Assembly (NCBI GenBank): GCA_031213475.1
Contig: JARUPZ010000034.1
Location: 1,322,501 to 1,386,500 of the forward strand
Direction: 5' to 3'
Source: Nereocystis luetkeana
Lineage: Eukaryota; Sar; Phaeophyceae; Laminariales; Laminariaceae
DNA: 64,000 nt
The notes under the pieces were generated by a model. The model searched no databases. It had not been told where the DNA came from and was given only the letters and a program-made list of their open reading frames with translations. The position numbers and the translations under genes were made by a program. Below are positions 39,713 through 53,400 of this stretch, piece after piece. Each line of letters starts with the position of its first letter. Within the stretch, counting starts at the first letter, position 1.

Positions 39713-42700
39713 GTGAGTACATATATATACATACAAGGATTTTCTTTTCTAAGCTCCGCGATAATATGCGTTGTGTTTTGCCAGGCACCAGGTACCGGTA
39801 TGGGTGAATGCATGACAGCTATTTTGTAACGCGCGAGGTTCGGAGCCCTCGCTTACTCCCGACAAGCACACGCGACAGACCGAGCTCCTCCGCGGACGGT
39901 AGCGAAGTGCTACCCAATAAATAAAGTGTCCGCTGGGGTTTCTTTCGCCAGCTCTGCGATGTGTGTTGTTTTCACCAAGTACCAGGTACCGGTATGCACG
40001 TATGTATGTGTAACAGCCGTTTTGAACCGCACGAGAATCGGAGCCCCCGCGACGAGCACACATCGGACCGAGCTAATCCGCGCACCGTAGATATTATTAG
40101 GCTCGTGCCACAGCTACCGCTTGTTGTTCTTGGACTGCGCTGTCGCGTTTTTTTTTTCCCTCTGGATATAGTCAACGGGTTCTCGTCGAGTTTCGCGCAC
40201 ACACCCTCGTTCAGTGTTCTTTCTCACCTCTGCTGTTGTCTTCATCGCTGCGGAAGAGGCACTGGCTTTCCTGTAGATCAAACGGGTATTATTACGGTGT
40301 CTCGCAGTGGATGATGCTTGACGAAAGCGGTCACACGATGCCCGTCGCGCCACCGTGACGCATTGAACCGTCTCACGAAGCGCTCCACAAGGAAGATAGA
40401 TACATACTACTGCCCCGTAGTGCTCTCAGCGTTTCCGCGTTTTATCTAATACCAGGTAGACGATAAAATATGTGTTCGGCTTTTTTGCCGAACAATTCTG
40501 AGCCGGCTATGTGGTCTGCACCCGACCGCAGTCCATACTCGGCATCACAGGTAGCATACTACGGGGAAATCTCTTTTGCCCAAGACCACCCGTACCTACG
40601 ATATTTCTCGAGCCGTCAATGGACGAGACCTGGTGTGGTCGCTCAACCCACGGCCATTCACGCTCCTATCCGTAAACATGCTCCATGTATAGACTATATG
40701 AAGGCTGATGACCTGGCTGCGACATGACATTCCCCTGTGCCAGCGCGCCAGCCCAATAATGATCAACGTTTTTTCCTTGCTCGTTTGGATGCAACATGCA
40801 TCTCCACGATTGCACTCATCCGTCAACACATAGCGTCGGACAAAACTAGAGTATTATTAACAAACTGGTTACGAATATGACGTGATGTTTTCCGCTTTGT
40901 GTGTGAAAAGAAAGCGCAAAAACGCACGGTTGGTACGTGTGCCAGGTCCCGTGGATGAAGGCCCTCAGCAGCCCTGCTCCTCTATTTGCCATTTATTTGC
41001 TCGATGATTGCGCACGCCGAACGTGTGGATATATGTCGGGTACATTAGTTTTCGCTTTTGCTCTTGTATGGTTTCGAATTGATTTACCCTTGAAGCCGTA
41101 AAGGTGGGAAGGTGGGGGGTTGTGACGTAAAATATTTTTGCGTGGCAAGCACTGCTTCTAAGACCAGGGCAGGCGTGACCGGGCAATGAATGATTTTGAT
41201 GGCTGAGATTGCCACGATGAAACTCCACCAACTCCCCTCCAGAAAACGCGCACGGTGCACGTCTCACCTTGTTGTGGCTGGGGGTTCGAATTCGTGGGAT
41301 ACTTTGACGTCCATAAACTGTTTTGAAACAGTTATTCAGTAGTAACAAAACTGTAGTTGTCGTGTGCTCAGAGCCGTCGAATACTTCCGCGAAGAATGTA
41401 AATCTTCAAAATTCACGAGTCAGCTACATTTATTTCCAGGAAGAAATATCACTTAGTATTAGTAGTCTAGTTCACACCAGGTACAGCAGCAGCACCTTCC
41501 TACCTGATAAACGTATGTAGCACACACAGCGCGAAGAATGAATCTCTAAAATATCCGAGTCAGCTCCATTCTTAGGAAGAAATATATCTTAAGTTCACAC
41601 CAGGTAGGTACAGCAGCACCACCTACCTACCTGATATATATACGTTTGTAGCAAGCTCAGCGCTCAGATCTCTGCAACTTGATTGTGGAGATAAAAAGGA
41701 GAACTAGGTGTATTATCACGATGTTGATTTGTCATTTATTTGTTGTTTTTGTTGTTCTCACAATAACTCACAATTTAATGCAGTCCGTGGTCGCAGGACA
41801 GGCTCCAATAACTCTGGAGTGGAAGAAATACCTCAAACAGAGGCAAAAACAAGAAACAAGCATACGCACTCCACCACTCACTCACTGCGGACACCAGGGA
41901 CAAGGGGAAGCAAAAAGGAGACTATTAATAGCATACGAAAACCTAAAAAAGAAGATGAAGCGAAGCAAAAAAAACAAAACAAAACAAAAAGCAGAAGCAG
42001 GTAGATAGCAAAACGCAAAAAAAAAGGCAAAACGGACCATACAAACAAAGACACGAAGAGGTACAAACGGGAATGAAAGAAAAATAAAGGAAAAAAAGAA
42101 GAAGGGACAAACAAGCGATTATCCCGGGCGGGGAGGAAAGAAAATACGAAAGGCAGGCACTGGAGCATACAGACTGTATTACACCAACCAGGTAATAATT
42201 AATGACTTTTTGCGGGGACAAACTACTTCGAATTCGACTGATCCGTCCCCAAAGCGACACTGCAGTCCTGAAAGGATCAACTCTACAATCATCGAGCCCG
42301 TGGTCCCCTATATATGTCCTGGAGCTATATGTAGGCGGTACCTGGTATATATTTAGTTTGTTGTTGTTGTTCTCTCATTAACTCACAATACAATGCAGTC
42401 CGTGGTCGCAGGACAGGCTCCAATAACGCTGGAGTGGAAGAAATACCTCTAAAACAGAGGCAAAAAAAACAAAAAAAACTAGCATACGCACTCCACCACT
42501 GCGGACACCAGGGAAGCAAAAAGGAGACACTATTAATAGCAGACAAAAACCTAAAAAAGAAGATGAAGCGAAGCGAAAAAAACAAAACGGAAGCAGATAG
42601 CAAAACGCAAAAAAGGCAAAACGAACCTTTCTAACAGAGGCACAAAGAGGTACAAACGGGAACGAAAGAAAGATGAAAAAAAAGAAGGGACAAAAAGCGA

Positions 42701-45700
42701 TAATCACGGGCGGGGGGGAAAGAAGATACGAAAGGCAGGCACTGGAGCATACAGACACGCAAAGTTGCTTAGGTGGCACCATGCTAGTCACTTGGGTCCC
42801 AAAGAAGGGAGTGCATCATGACGATGATGGCCATACCCAGGCTTCAGTCTGTTGGGCAGACCGCCTCCCCCCCACATTCCCCCTTTTGCCCCCCGCCCCT
42901 CTTCCCTGCCATTCTGCGCACTCGCGTTGGCGTCAACGGCTGTGGTCGTGGTTGCAGCTATTCTATGCCGTTCTGCCGATAACAGACAAAACGGAAAAAT
43001 GGGAACGAAACAAAAAATGGGAACGGACGGTTTTTTTTAGAAAGCAAACCAATTGTGTACAACTCCAAGAAAAAAAGTTGACAGTCCTGTGGGGCTGTAC
43101 AGCAGCCTTCGAATGAGCTGTCGCTCAGGCTGGAAGTCCTCGGCATCGCCGCGGTAGCCAGCATCTAGAGAAATCACAATAGAGCCAGCATATATCGCTT
43201 TTTGCGCCCACCCGAAGGCACGAGATGGAGCATGACCGTTCTGACGAGCTCCTCTCACAGGGCTGGCCAAGGGATTTCGCAGGATCATTTTGGTTCTCTG
43301 ATACACCACATGGTTCTGGAGATACGGCTTGGTTCTCATTTTAGGCTTCGTTCCCATTTTTCCGATTTGATGCCTCCTTCTCATCCTTATTATTTATGCC
43401 ATTATATACATATTATATATATATCTGAGTATGTATGTATGTACCGCTTTTTGGTCCGACAACGAGCAAAGAGTGTGCATAAGTCTTCATATTTCGGCCC
43501 AAAATTTTGGTACCTCTCAAGTTGTTGTTGTTGGCGTTGTTGTTGTTCTCACTTTAACTCTCAGACGAAGGAGCAGTCCGTGGTCACACAATAGTGCTGG
43601 AACCCCAAGAAGATCCGTAAAACCATAAAAAATCGAAACTGGCTGCCTAAAAATAAACCAGACAGACGTGAAGAAAGCGCACCCAAGATTAATCCTTTGT
43701 GCAACCTGAACTAACTTTGGCCACGGGTATAATATCCTCTCAGCTACCTGGTACAAGATAAGAGTTTCCCCGTTCCCACCACTAACCAAGTTGTGGCTGC
43801 TGGCTACAGCGGCTGCTGTCTGGAGTGCTGTCTGCACCGTACGAAACGCACGGTATCATAGTCGTGAACACGAGAAGAGGGGAACACACCTACCTGCCTG
43901 CTATCTGGAGTGCTGTCAGAGTGAAGACTCGCGGATATGCAGTGAAAAAAGGAGCAATCGAACCTTACTACCACACGAATACCAACGATCGTCGTCTCCT
44001 CCAGGACCTGGGCAAAAAGTGCAGCACAGCAGTTAGTTATATATAATAATACCACGTCCCTGATAACTGCGGGGGTTATTCCCCATGTATGTAGGGTATA
44101 CAACAAAGACCAGTGACGTTAACAAGTAGATACTATTCTGCCTCGTGAAAAACGAAACAAGGAAGAAACAAACAAACTATGACTGCTTCTCTCGTGATGA
44201 TGGTGTGCGCGCCGGTCATGGGTCTCCGTGCACCGTCTTGCTGCCGCTCTTCATGGCCGCCTCATCACCTTAGCCCAATCCGCCCGCTCCTTTGCACGTG
44301 CTCTCGCTGCCGCTCCCTTCCAATCGGTTCGTTTTCCCCACCATCCCGATAAAACAAAATGCCTCTCGCACTAAGTACTTATGTTTCTGATCTGAAAAAT
44401 GATAATTGTCGAGCAGGGGGAGTTCAATCCGTCTCATCCCCGAACGTCGACACTCAGTCCCCCTTCTCCCTCGTCGACTCCAGCCTCCTGCCGGCGCAAT
44501 AGACTGTGCCGCAGTGTGGCCTGTGGTTTCTCAAGTATATATTGCTTGCCTTCGCATGTATGTATGGAGGGTATTCCCACATAATATATATATATATTTG
44601 CATGATGAAAGATGGTAAGAAAAGGGCTGTCACAGATAACGTGCACCGGCCAAGATCCTAATGTCCGGCACAATAAACTCGCATAGATAGGGTACATGAA
44701 GCTTCGTAGTGTGGCGATGTCTTCTTGCCCTCTCTCTGTTGAAAAACCGGCAAAAAAACGTCCTCAAACAAATTAGAACATCTTCGCGTGCGTGCGCGGA
44801 CCTCGTATTCGATAACCCGAACCAGAGGGTTCGCAGATCCACCTCTGGCAAGCTGGCAATTCCAGGCTGAAATCGCGGCAACTACCCGTGGAGCACCCGC
44901 CAGCACCAGTCAGTGTTGACCCCAGCCTCAGACCATCATGTATGTGGAGTTCGCGTCTGGCGTTCTCCGCTGAGCTAATACGACTATTTAATGGCTGGAA
45001 ATTCTCTATTTAGGAACAGCCTGAAATTTCTAACTCTCAAATTTTACGCGTATTGACACCAGTCGTCGGTGCTGCGTACGATTCATATTATAATTGCTGT
45101 GTGAGGATGTCTGTGCTGAAACCGTTTCAGACGTATTACACGTATCCATGAAAAGGGTAGTATATAATCTATACCACTGCTGCTGCTGTATATGCATCGA
45201 TCGATCAAATACAATACCAACACACACAACGAAACGAAAAACACGCTCCTTTCGACTTTTTTTGTGTTCCTTGTTACGATAGAAATACAGAGTCCTGGAA
45301 ACGCGAATCTATCCTACGGTACTTTTTTAGGGTCGATCTTAACCCCTTCAGAACCGCAGCCCCGTTTTGGGGACAAAGTACTCGGAATTTGACTGGTTTG
45401 TCCCCAAAAACGGGACCGCGGTTCTAAAAGGGTTAACGAGGGCTGTTTAAATACCAAAAGTTCGGGGGGAAAACTAAAATAGAGCCCTCGTTAAGATCGC
45501 GACCCTTGCCAAGCAGTTTATTCCCCCGAACCGTGGGTGGAGTTTCAAAGAGGCCATCGACTATCCTTTAGAACCGCAACCCCGTTTGGGATTCAAACTA
45601 GACGTACAGCAGCAGCAGTAGTTGCTACCTGGTATACAGCAGGGATGCGTATTTCCTCACCCGGAACCCAAAATTTTCCGGGAAACAGCCTTTTTCAGCT

Positions 45701-47372
45701 TTTCCAAAATTTTTCCCCTATTTCCTCTCATTCGAGGAAAAAAAGGCGTAATTTTGGGGGGGGGACAAAAAATATCATCCCCGGGTGGCCCATGCACTAC
45801 ATAAAGCACAAGTATAAGATTCGTTCAGGCCTTCGGACAGACATTTTCGATCATTTTCACTCTACCGGCACCAGGTGCACAGCAGTAGTAGCAGTTGCGC
45901 ACAATGCAAGTACTTTAGTAAATGTTCATCGGTTTCAGTTGATTTCGTCCTGCAGCAATTTGATACTGGAATAGTAGGACTACTGCCGTAGTACTGATAG
46001 CGATCTCTCATGTACGAATATACTTATGATATGTCGCGAGGTAAATCAGCAACACAAAGCGCAAAGCAGGAAGTGAGCACTTACAGCAGTGCGCTGCTTC
46101 GTACGCGTGTAGCGATCGCGACCTTATCCGCGACTAGAAACTGTAAACATGGACGCTGGACGCCTCAACGAAATCCCAGCGTCCCAGCTGCATCTACGCC
46201 GAGTTCACCCTTTCCATTCGAATATGTCAGCTCATATATATGATTATATTTTATATTGTAAGCGCGGTGCGGTGCTCTTCGTAGCTCTGGGGCTGGCCAT
46301 CGGATAAATCGACGACGGCGCTACGCCTGAACGCCATAGTATGCTACTCCGTCACAACGACACACAGCTGTTGTGTCCTGCGTGTGGCGTAGCTCTCGGT
46401 TGCCTGTGGGCGCCTACGTAGCGCTCTGCTCTGCTGCACAGCTTAGCAGCGTTTGAAAATAAAAACGGGGGTTTCCATTATATATGGAGGCGTTATTTGC
46501 CCGGGGATAGGGGACGCAAAGAATTTTCTCTGAAAAAAATTATTACCTCGAGCCCTATTAATTTCGGGTAATTACCGCTACCGGGAAATACGCATCCCTG
46601 GTATACAGTAGTAGACGGACTTGGTGGTTCAGAGAGTTCCCTCTTCGGTATGGGCTTCAGGATTCAAAAACGATTCGGATGGTTTGTACCCGCGGGTTTC
46701 AACAGTTTTCGTCGAGCGGCTGCGTTAAAATCCTAAAACCGGAAGGAAGCGGGGATGATATAGGGATGATATATAAAACCCCCTCCTTTTGAGTCTGCCT
46801 CAAAATGTCAGGAAGGTTGAGTTCGGGCTGGAAATAACAGATTACTGCTGTACGTGTAGTTTGCGGAAGGCACCTGAAGTCCTCAAAGGGAGCGTGGACT
46901 TCAGAGAATTAATACGACGACAGAAAGTATCGACTACGACACAGCAAACGTCAACGCTTTTTTAGCCTACCTACTATTACGGGGGACCATAGTTAATAGG
47001 ACCTATGGTGTACATAAAATCCTATATATTTAACCATTTTTACCAACAATATTTGGTCCTACTAACTATGGTCCCCCGTAATACATGATCGGGTGAGTAT
47101 AAGAATCGGTGTGTGCCGACGTACTGCTGCCTGCTGTAGTACCAAGCAACCAGTCGCCTCGTTTGAATCGGGGGCATCATTGTCCTACCCGCAATGCCTG
47201 CTTGGCGCTAACGCTGCTCGCTCGCGGGGGTTGCAATAATAATGGTTGATAAATCCTACCAGGGTAAGAAATATACATAATTGTGTTGGTCGCCCTCTCG
47301 GGGGCCCTGTGTGATAAGAGTACCTTGGTTTATAGTAGTTTATATAGTACACCAGGTAGAGACCAACCATGA

Positions 47373-47403
<31 letters not shown>

Positions 47404-50400
47404 CCATCCCATTCATTATCTTCGCACATCTTCTTCTCTCTCTCCTTCCAACTCGTAACTCAGATCCGGGGTCACATAGCAGGCTCTTCTCCCCCCTTCC
47501 CGCTACGGTACGTGCCTTCATTTTTTTATCGCGAGAAGATTTCAGCCTTTTCTTCCCTCGTCGACTCGCATCGAATTGTGCCTACCCACGCTGCAAGGCG
47601 CTCTCAACAATTGAATCCTTTTTTATTTTTATTTTTGCAAATAAAGTCAAAGTCCGACCCACCTGGGGCTCGAACCCAGGACTCAAACAAGTAGAATTCG
47701 AGGTTAACCACTTGAACCACCGGGGCGACCGGCAGTATGTATATCGACCAACCGTCGGCAAATAAGGTAGTTGCAATCGCAGAATGGATAGGTACGTCTT
47801 GTATCGAAGTAGCCGAGGAGATAGAAATATACGTACCAGGTACGTATTATGTTCATACAGAACTTAAGGGGCGTTGTGCTGAATAGTATCGTCATACAGG
47901 GTACTATGCTAATATGGAAGTCATGGGGTATCTCGCTACATAGTAGCTTCTGAAAAGGATACTACCTGTTATGTTCATACATAATTCCCGCGGTATAACT
48001 ACATAGCATCCATAGTGAGCCCATACAGGATTCTCCGGGTGCTGCTCTATATAGCATCCTCATACAGGACTCACCGGGTGTTGCACTACATAGTAGTACC
48101 TCAATACTTGAGGTTTTACGAGATGGCACGCTTGAAGTTTAGGGTGGCGCGTGCCCCCAGTTGAGGGTGACGCGTGCCTCCTTGCCAGTAGAATATAGCC
48201 GGTTGAAGACAGATAATATTTCTGTCTTCGAAAACCAGCAGCGTCCCACCCCCCCTCCTTGCTCACTCGTCTCTTGCACCCTCCGAGCAAGCCGCACACT
48301 CGTAAAAAAATAGAAGTAACACGAACTGTGTGTGAGTTTGGCCAAGCACAGACACCTATCCTGTGTCACACTTCTTCTGTGGATCATCATCACTGGTACC
48401 CTTGCCTTCTCTAGCCCACATCACACCTAATGATTATATGACTGCTTGTGAGCCTGTCGGACCTGCCTAAGTAAGTTCATGGGCACTCTGCAGTCAGTCG
48501 CGTTTCGGGGACAAACACCACTCACATTCTGAGGAGTTCCCGAAACGGGACTGCCCTAAAAGGTTATCGAGTACGAATTTCGCAACTGCCCCGCAAGTAC
48601 TGATTATTGTGCCGAAACTTGTGAGGAAACGATGGGTTCGGCAAGAATTTCCACTCATCAAAGTTGTCCAATTTTAGGACTCCAGTCATGTTTTGAGGAG
48701 CACATTTTTTATACTTTTAATATTTTGGTGGTTTGTGCCCCCAAAACAGGACTGTATTCTTGAAAGCTCATCAAAATGAATTACCACCAAATAATTCCGT
48801 TTGAAATTGTGTCTTATTCACACACTACCTTCTTGTTTTAGCAGATCATTATTGCCTTCATCAAACGAAAACGCTATCCCTTATATTAGTCCAACCGTTC
48901 GGCTTAATCGGCAGAGCCGAAAGTTGTCTTATTCACACACTACCTTCCTGTTGTTTTAGCAGATCATTATTGCCTTCATCAAACGCTAGCCCTTACAATA
49001 GTCCCAACCGTTCGGCTTAATCGGCAGAGCCGAAAGTTGAGCTGTTGAACGTCGCCATCTGCTACTATAATGTTAAATTCTCAGGGTTAGGGTGCAGGAT
49101 TTCTTGGAGGTGAACTATGAATAATGTGAGAACATCATCATCATGTATGTATGTCGTCAGTTGTTGCGGTACCAACCATCGTTAGCGAAGTGTTCAACTC
49201 AATCGGTAGGGCCGCAAGTTGACATACTCAAAGTCGCCACCAGGACCTGCTGCTGCTGTGGTATATTGTTGGATAGGTATCAGTGTAGTTTTATGTTTAG
49301 GGCTAGGGCAGGATTTCTGTGAAGTAACCTATTCACGGGGGACCATATTAAATAACAGGTAGGACCTACGGTATTCACAAAAACCTGGTACATATTTCTA
49401 GTTTGAGCGGTTTGGTCTCCAAACCGGGACTAGTACAGTCCAGAAAGGGTTAAGCCGTATCAACTGGAGGGTGTTTTGACGTCACATCTACTCCCCGTCG
49501 GCCGGGCAGCAGAAGACTTTGCTCACCGACACTTTGTTTGCCTAAAGCTGCAAGGGCACTTCTATGGCAACATTCCCCCGTGCAGCTTTTCTGATGCCTC
49601 CGATTGTAGCTGTTGGTGTCTTCTTTCTGTGTATTTTCCATGAAGAGCGTTAATTTCAAGCAGCTGTCTGCTCTCCTCGTCATCTCATTTCCGAGCCGTA
49701 AACATTTCGTTTCACATGTATGTGTTATCCTTCTGCATCATCTCGGAGGTAACGTTTCTCTTCACCCTGGTAGTTGTCTTCATCATCTCCGAGTCAAGCT
49801 TGGCCTTCACCCCTATCTCCGACTTGTGTCTTCCTGAAAAATAGTTTAGGAAGCATCTCCTTTCCGCTTCCCGATACGTTGTTTCCTTTCCGAGGTTCAC
49901 CAGCCCAAATCGCCGATCCGAGCTATATATATATACTCTTCCCTGCCTTCTTGCGTTTATCAAATTGTAGTGGGTGCAAAACCCGGGATGAGAACAGTTT
50001 GATCGCGAGGAAATATCAGAGTGAGATTCAGGACGCAAGCGCAGGATGAAAATGACGTTAACGACGATCAGACAGATACGTTGGGTTGGGTTGGGATAGT
50101 GGACAGATAACGATCTATGTGCAGCTCATACAAATCTTACGTATGTATGGTGGTTTACAGGTCATGCAGAGCTCGTGCATCGCGATCAGGATCACGCAGA
50201 TCCTGTTCATAGTTATAACCCTGCACAATATCATGCAGGTCTTGGCCTGCCGATGGGAGATGTGGTTTTGTTCGCGTACTTCGGTTGATTAAATGTGGTA
50301 TTAATAGCTTCTTGGATTTCTCTGTCCGGCAGCAGCCGGGGTCTGTGTCCGCATACTGTGACCGGTATTCCTCCGGGGTAAAAAGTCAGGGCGGACACTG

Positions 50401-53400
50401 ACTGGTATAGGGTTAGGAGTGCTGACGTCTCTGGAAACACGTAACTTTTGTTGGGGTGGGGGCGATAGAAGACATGGTCGCGTGCGATTTAACCGACATG
50501 CTCTTCCCACCCACTGCTTGCCCTATGTTCTCTGTTCTCTGTTCACGCGTACGTCTGTGTATCCGAAGCATCACGCGTTATGGTGAGCCTGTCGTATCGT
50601 GGGACACGAAAAACCAGCGTCTGATCCTGACGAGTGGGTGCGCCACCATGGCCGACATCGTCGACTTACGAACAGTCAACGGGGTGAACGTGGGCCCCGT
50701 GTACCATTTCTCACAGGTAATTTATTCCACGACCGCGTTAAACTTTGTTGTAGGAAAAATTCGGAGATACCTCATCAGGGATGTCAACAATTTCGGTGGA
50801 ACTTGTCTGTCTTTACAAACAACTGGGAGTGATACTTCGATTGTTCTGCATACTTTCGTACAGCATTTTGGTTTCATGGACTCGTGAAGGATATATATAT
50901 CCATGACCTGGTTCACATCGGTGGTTTCTCCGGTTGATAGTGCTAATAGAGATCATTCGCTTCTATTTTTTCTAGCAATAATGTTTGCCACTCTATTCGG
51001 AAATAATAGTAGGCCCGTTCGAAGATTTTGTTTCAACCCAAAACGTCGTGAGGTTTTCGGACCAAGTGTTCTGCATTTTATATGTAACTTCGGTGTACTC
51101 GTAGGTATGTATATTTTTTTTCGGAAAAACATATCAGATACCAGGTAGCTAACTGAACCAAACATGGTGTGTAAACATACGGGGATACATGGCTTTTAGG
51201 TCTATAGTCAGTTCTCAATTATTTGGTCATCATGCAGTTAGTTGCAGAGTCTCCACCAAAAATTTGCGCGGCACAGGTCGGGAATCTAAAGGTTGCTCTT
51301 TCCCCGTCCCGTTGGGAATTGCTACTACTGTATGAACGCACCGGTCGGGACCCCCCTTACAAAATGTGGGCTCCAAAACAATCATCGCCGAGACATTGAA
51401 CGACGTATAAAGCAAACCCCTCAATTAGGTACGGGCGGCTACAATTAGGTACTACTACGGGCGGCTACCTTTGTACGTAAAATACCTCCAACAATTCAGG
51501 CCTCGCACACGAGAAGAGAATTCCCTTACCCTGTCTTTCATCTAATCAGTCTGATAAAATAATTCGTGGCCTCCCGTGATAACTGCTGCAGCGGCTGCTG
51601 CTGCAGCGGCTGCTACCTCTTGTATCTTATGCTAAACATCATATATACTCGGGCACAGCTGGTGCATCTGTATCTGTACAGGCGGTGTTCGCCTTCTTCT
51701 GTCTCGACCTTCCCGCTGGTGTCATACATACATACGGTGTTTTACTCGGAAGACCCTATACGAGTCATTGCATCCTCTCTCTGCATCCCCTTATTTTGCT
51801 CCACGCGTGAACTAATTGAACGCAAACGTTTCTCTACAGAAAAACAACTGGTACAGCTCAACCCACACCGGCACCTACTACCTGGAGACCGACCTTTACG
51901 TCGAGAACGGAGCGAAGCTGAGCATCGACGGCAGCGAGAGGGACCGAAACGAGTGTGAGACCCTGTTCCTGGCCAGTAACAGCTCGACGATCGTCAACCT
52001 CCGCGCGTACGGCGGCTACCTGGACATCAGATACACCGAGATCGTTTCCTGGGATCTCGCGAAAGGCGATCACGACTTACTTCCCGAATCAAATGGACGC
52101 AGGTGTATATATATATATGACTCTAACTTTTGTTTGGTACAAACGTTGAGTCACAATCTTTAAACTCTGAACTTACTTTCTAACATTTGTCAGTCGTGGT
52201 ATGAGCTGTTTTCGTGTACGCGCTTGCTTTCCGTTTTTTGCTCCTCTCGACCTCCTTCTTACTACTAGGAAATATTGTTTTCGAGTATTCAATGTTGAAT
52301 GAAGTTCATGCTGAACTTTGTCCGAAATCAATCGGACGCACCTAACTACAAATTACAGCAACAACAGTGTATTAGAGGTGATGCTGAAGTAACTTCAACA
52401 TACGACTCCTTTTTCGCTAGAGGCCGATCCGGAAAGTTCTTCCTGGTGTAGTTGCATTCTTGGGTCTCGCCTGGAAACCTGATCGATTCTCAAAATTTTA
52501 GTCGCAATAATTTGCGGCCTGCCTCGGATTGTTATTTTGCCCGGAGACATGGGCAACTACGTACTATTACTGTACAGGTATAACGTACCTCCGTGTTGAT
52601 GGTTGTATCCAATACTACTGTAGACTGTCTGTGTGGATGTGGTACCTACGGAGCTATCTGTCTCGGAGGGGGGTGAGACGTACCTATCGTAGACCTCGGA
52701 ACACGCATGCTAGAAAGAACACCTCTCAAACTCATGCCTGAATTCTCACCGGACTGGATGTCGGGTTGTTAGAGGTCCGCAGCATGACATGTACCGTGTT
52801 TACCTCTCCCCTCAATCTGACTACGGGTACCTGAGGAATCTACCCGACGAGTCCCCGCCCTTGTGACCCCCTGCGGTGTCATCCTCAGAACTTGGACCCT
52901 TTTGTGTCTGGTGAGTATTTCTTGAATACACGAAATAACCCTGCTCGCCTCACGCCGGCCGTGACGACGCTACAAGGGACCCCTTAGCTCGGGATCTTCC
53001 CGCAGAGACTTCTCCACGACTTCCTCGGCTCTAACGGCGAGCATAGACTATATATATATATATATATGGGTGATCATTAAGTACGTGAACCATGGGTCGA
53101 AGTGCGTCGCGCTTGAAGGAATTTCGCGAGGCAACAACCGGCAGGACAATCGGCGAACGCCATCTTCTTCAGCGTGCCAAGGGCCCCCAGCGAGGGAGTG
53201 GCGACGATCAATGACCAGGAGCTGAAGAGACCGACAACAAGGAATATGCAGATGACGAACAGGCGTCAGTGGCTGCGGTCTTCGACGTAGCTACTCCAGA
53301 TTTTCGGGGACCGTTAAGGGCCTCCTCTCGACTCCCAACGCGCAGAGGTCGCTGCCGGCGACTGATCCGACGCAGATCACGACGTCGGCGCAGCTCCCGA

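Larger units (their letters stand above)
39713..50568 (+). other. Intron 1 of gene B, 10.9 kb, filled with mobile elements
   Basis: It holds a hAT-like copy, a SINE-A, a TA MITE, TTAA MITEs (one nested), repeats R2, R3 and R4, local tandem duplications and TACCAGGTA motifs. I see no gene in 40090-41700, 42780-43500, 46609-46974, 47084-47370 or 49453-50568. Confidence 0.5.

Noticed and set aside
50456-50568. ATG at 50456 as the start of gene B
   Set aside because: The upstream residues are not a signal peptide and have no match in gene A. The exon at 39621 fits phase and length.
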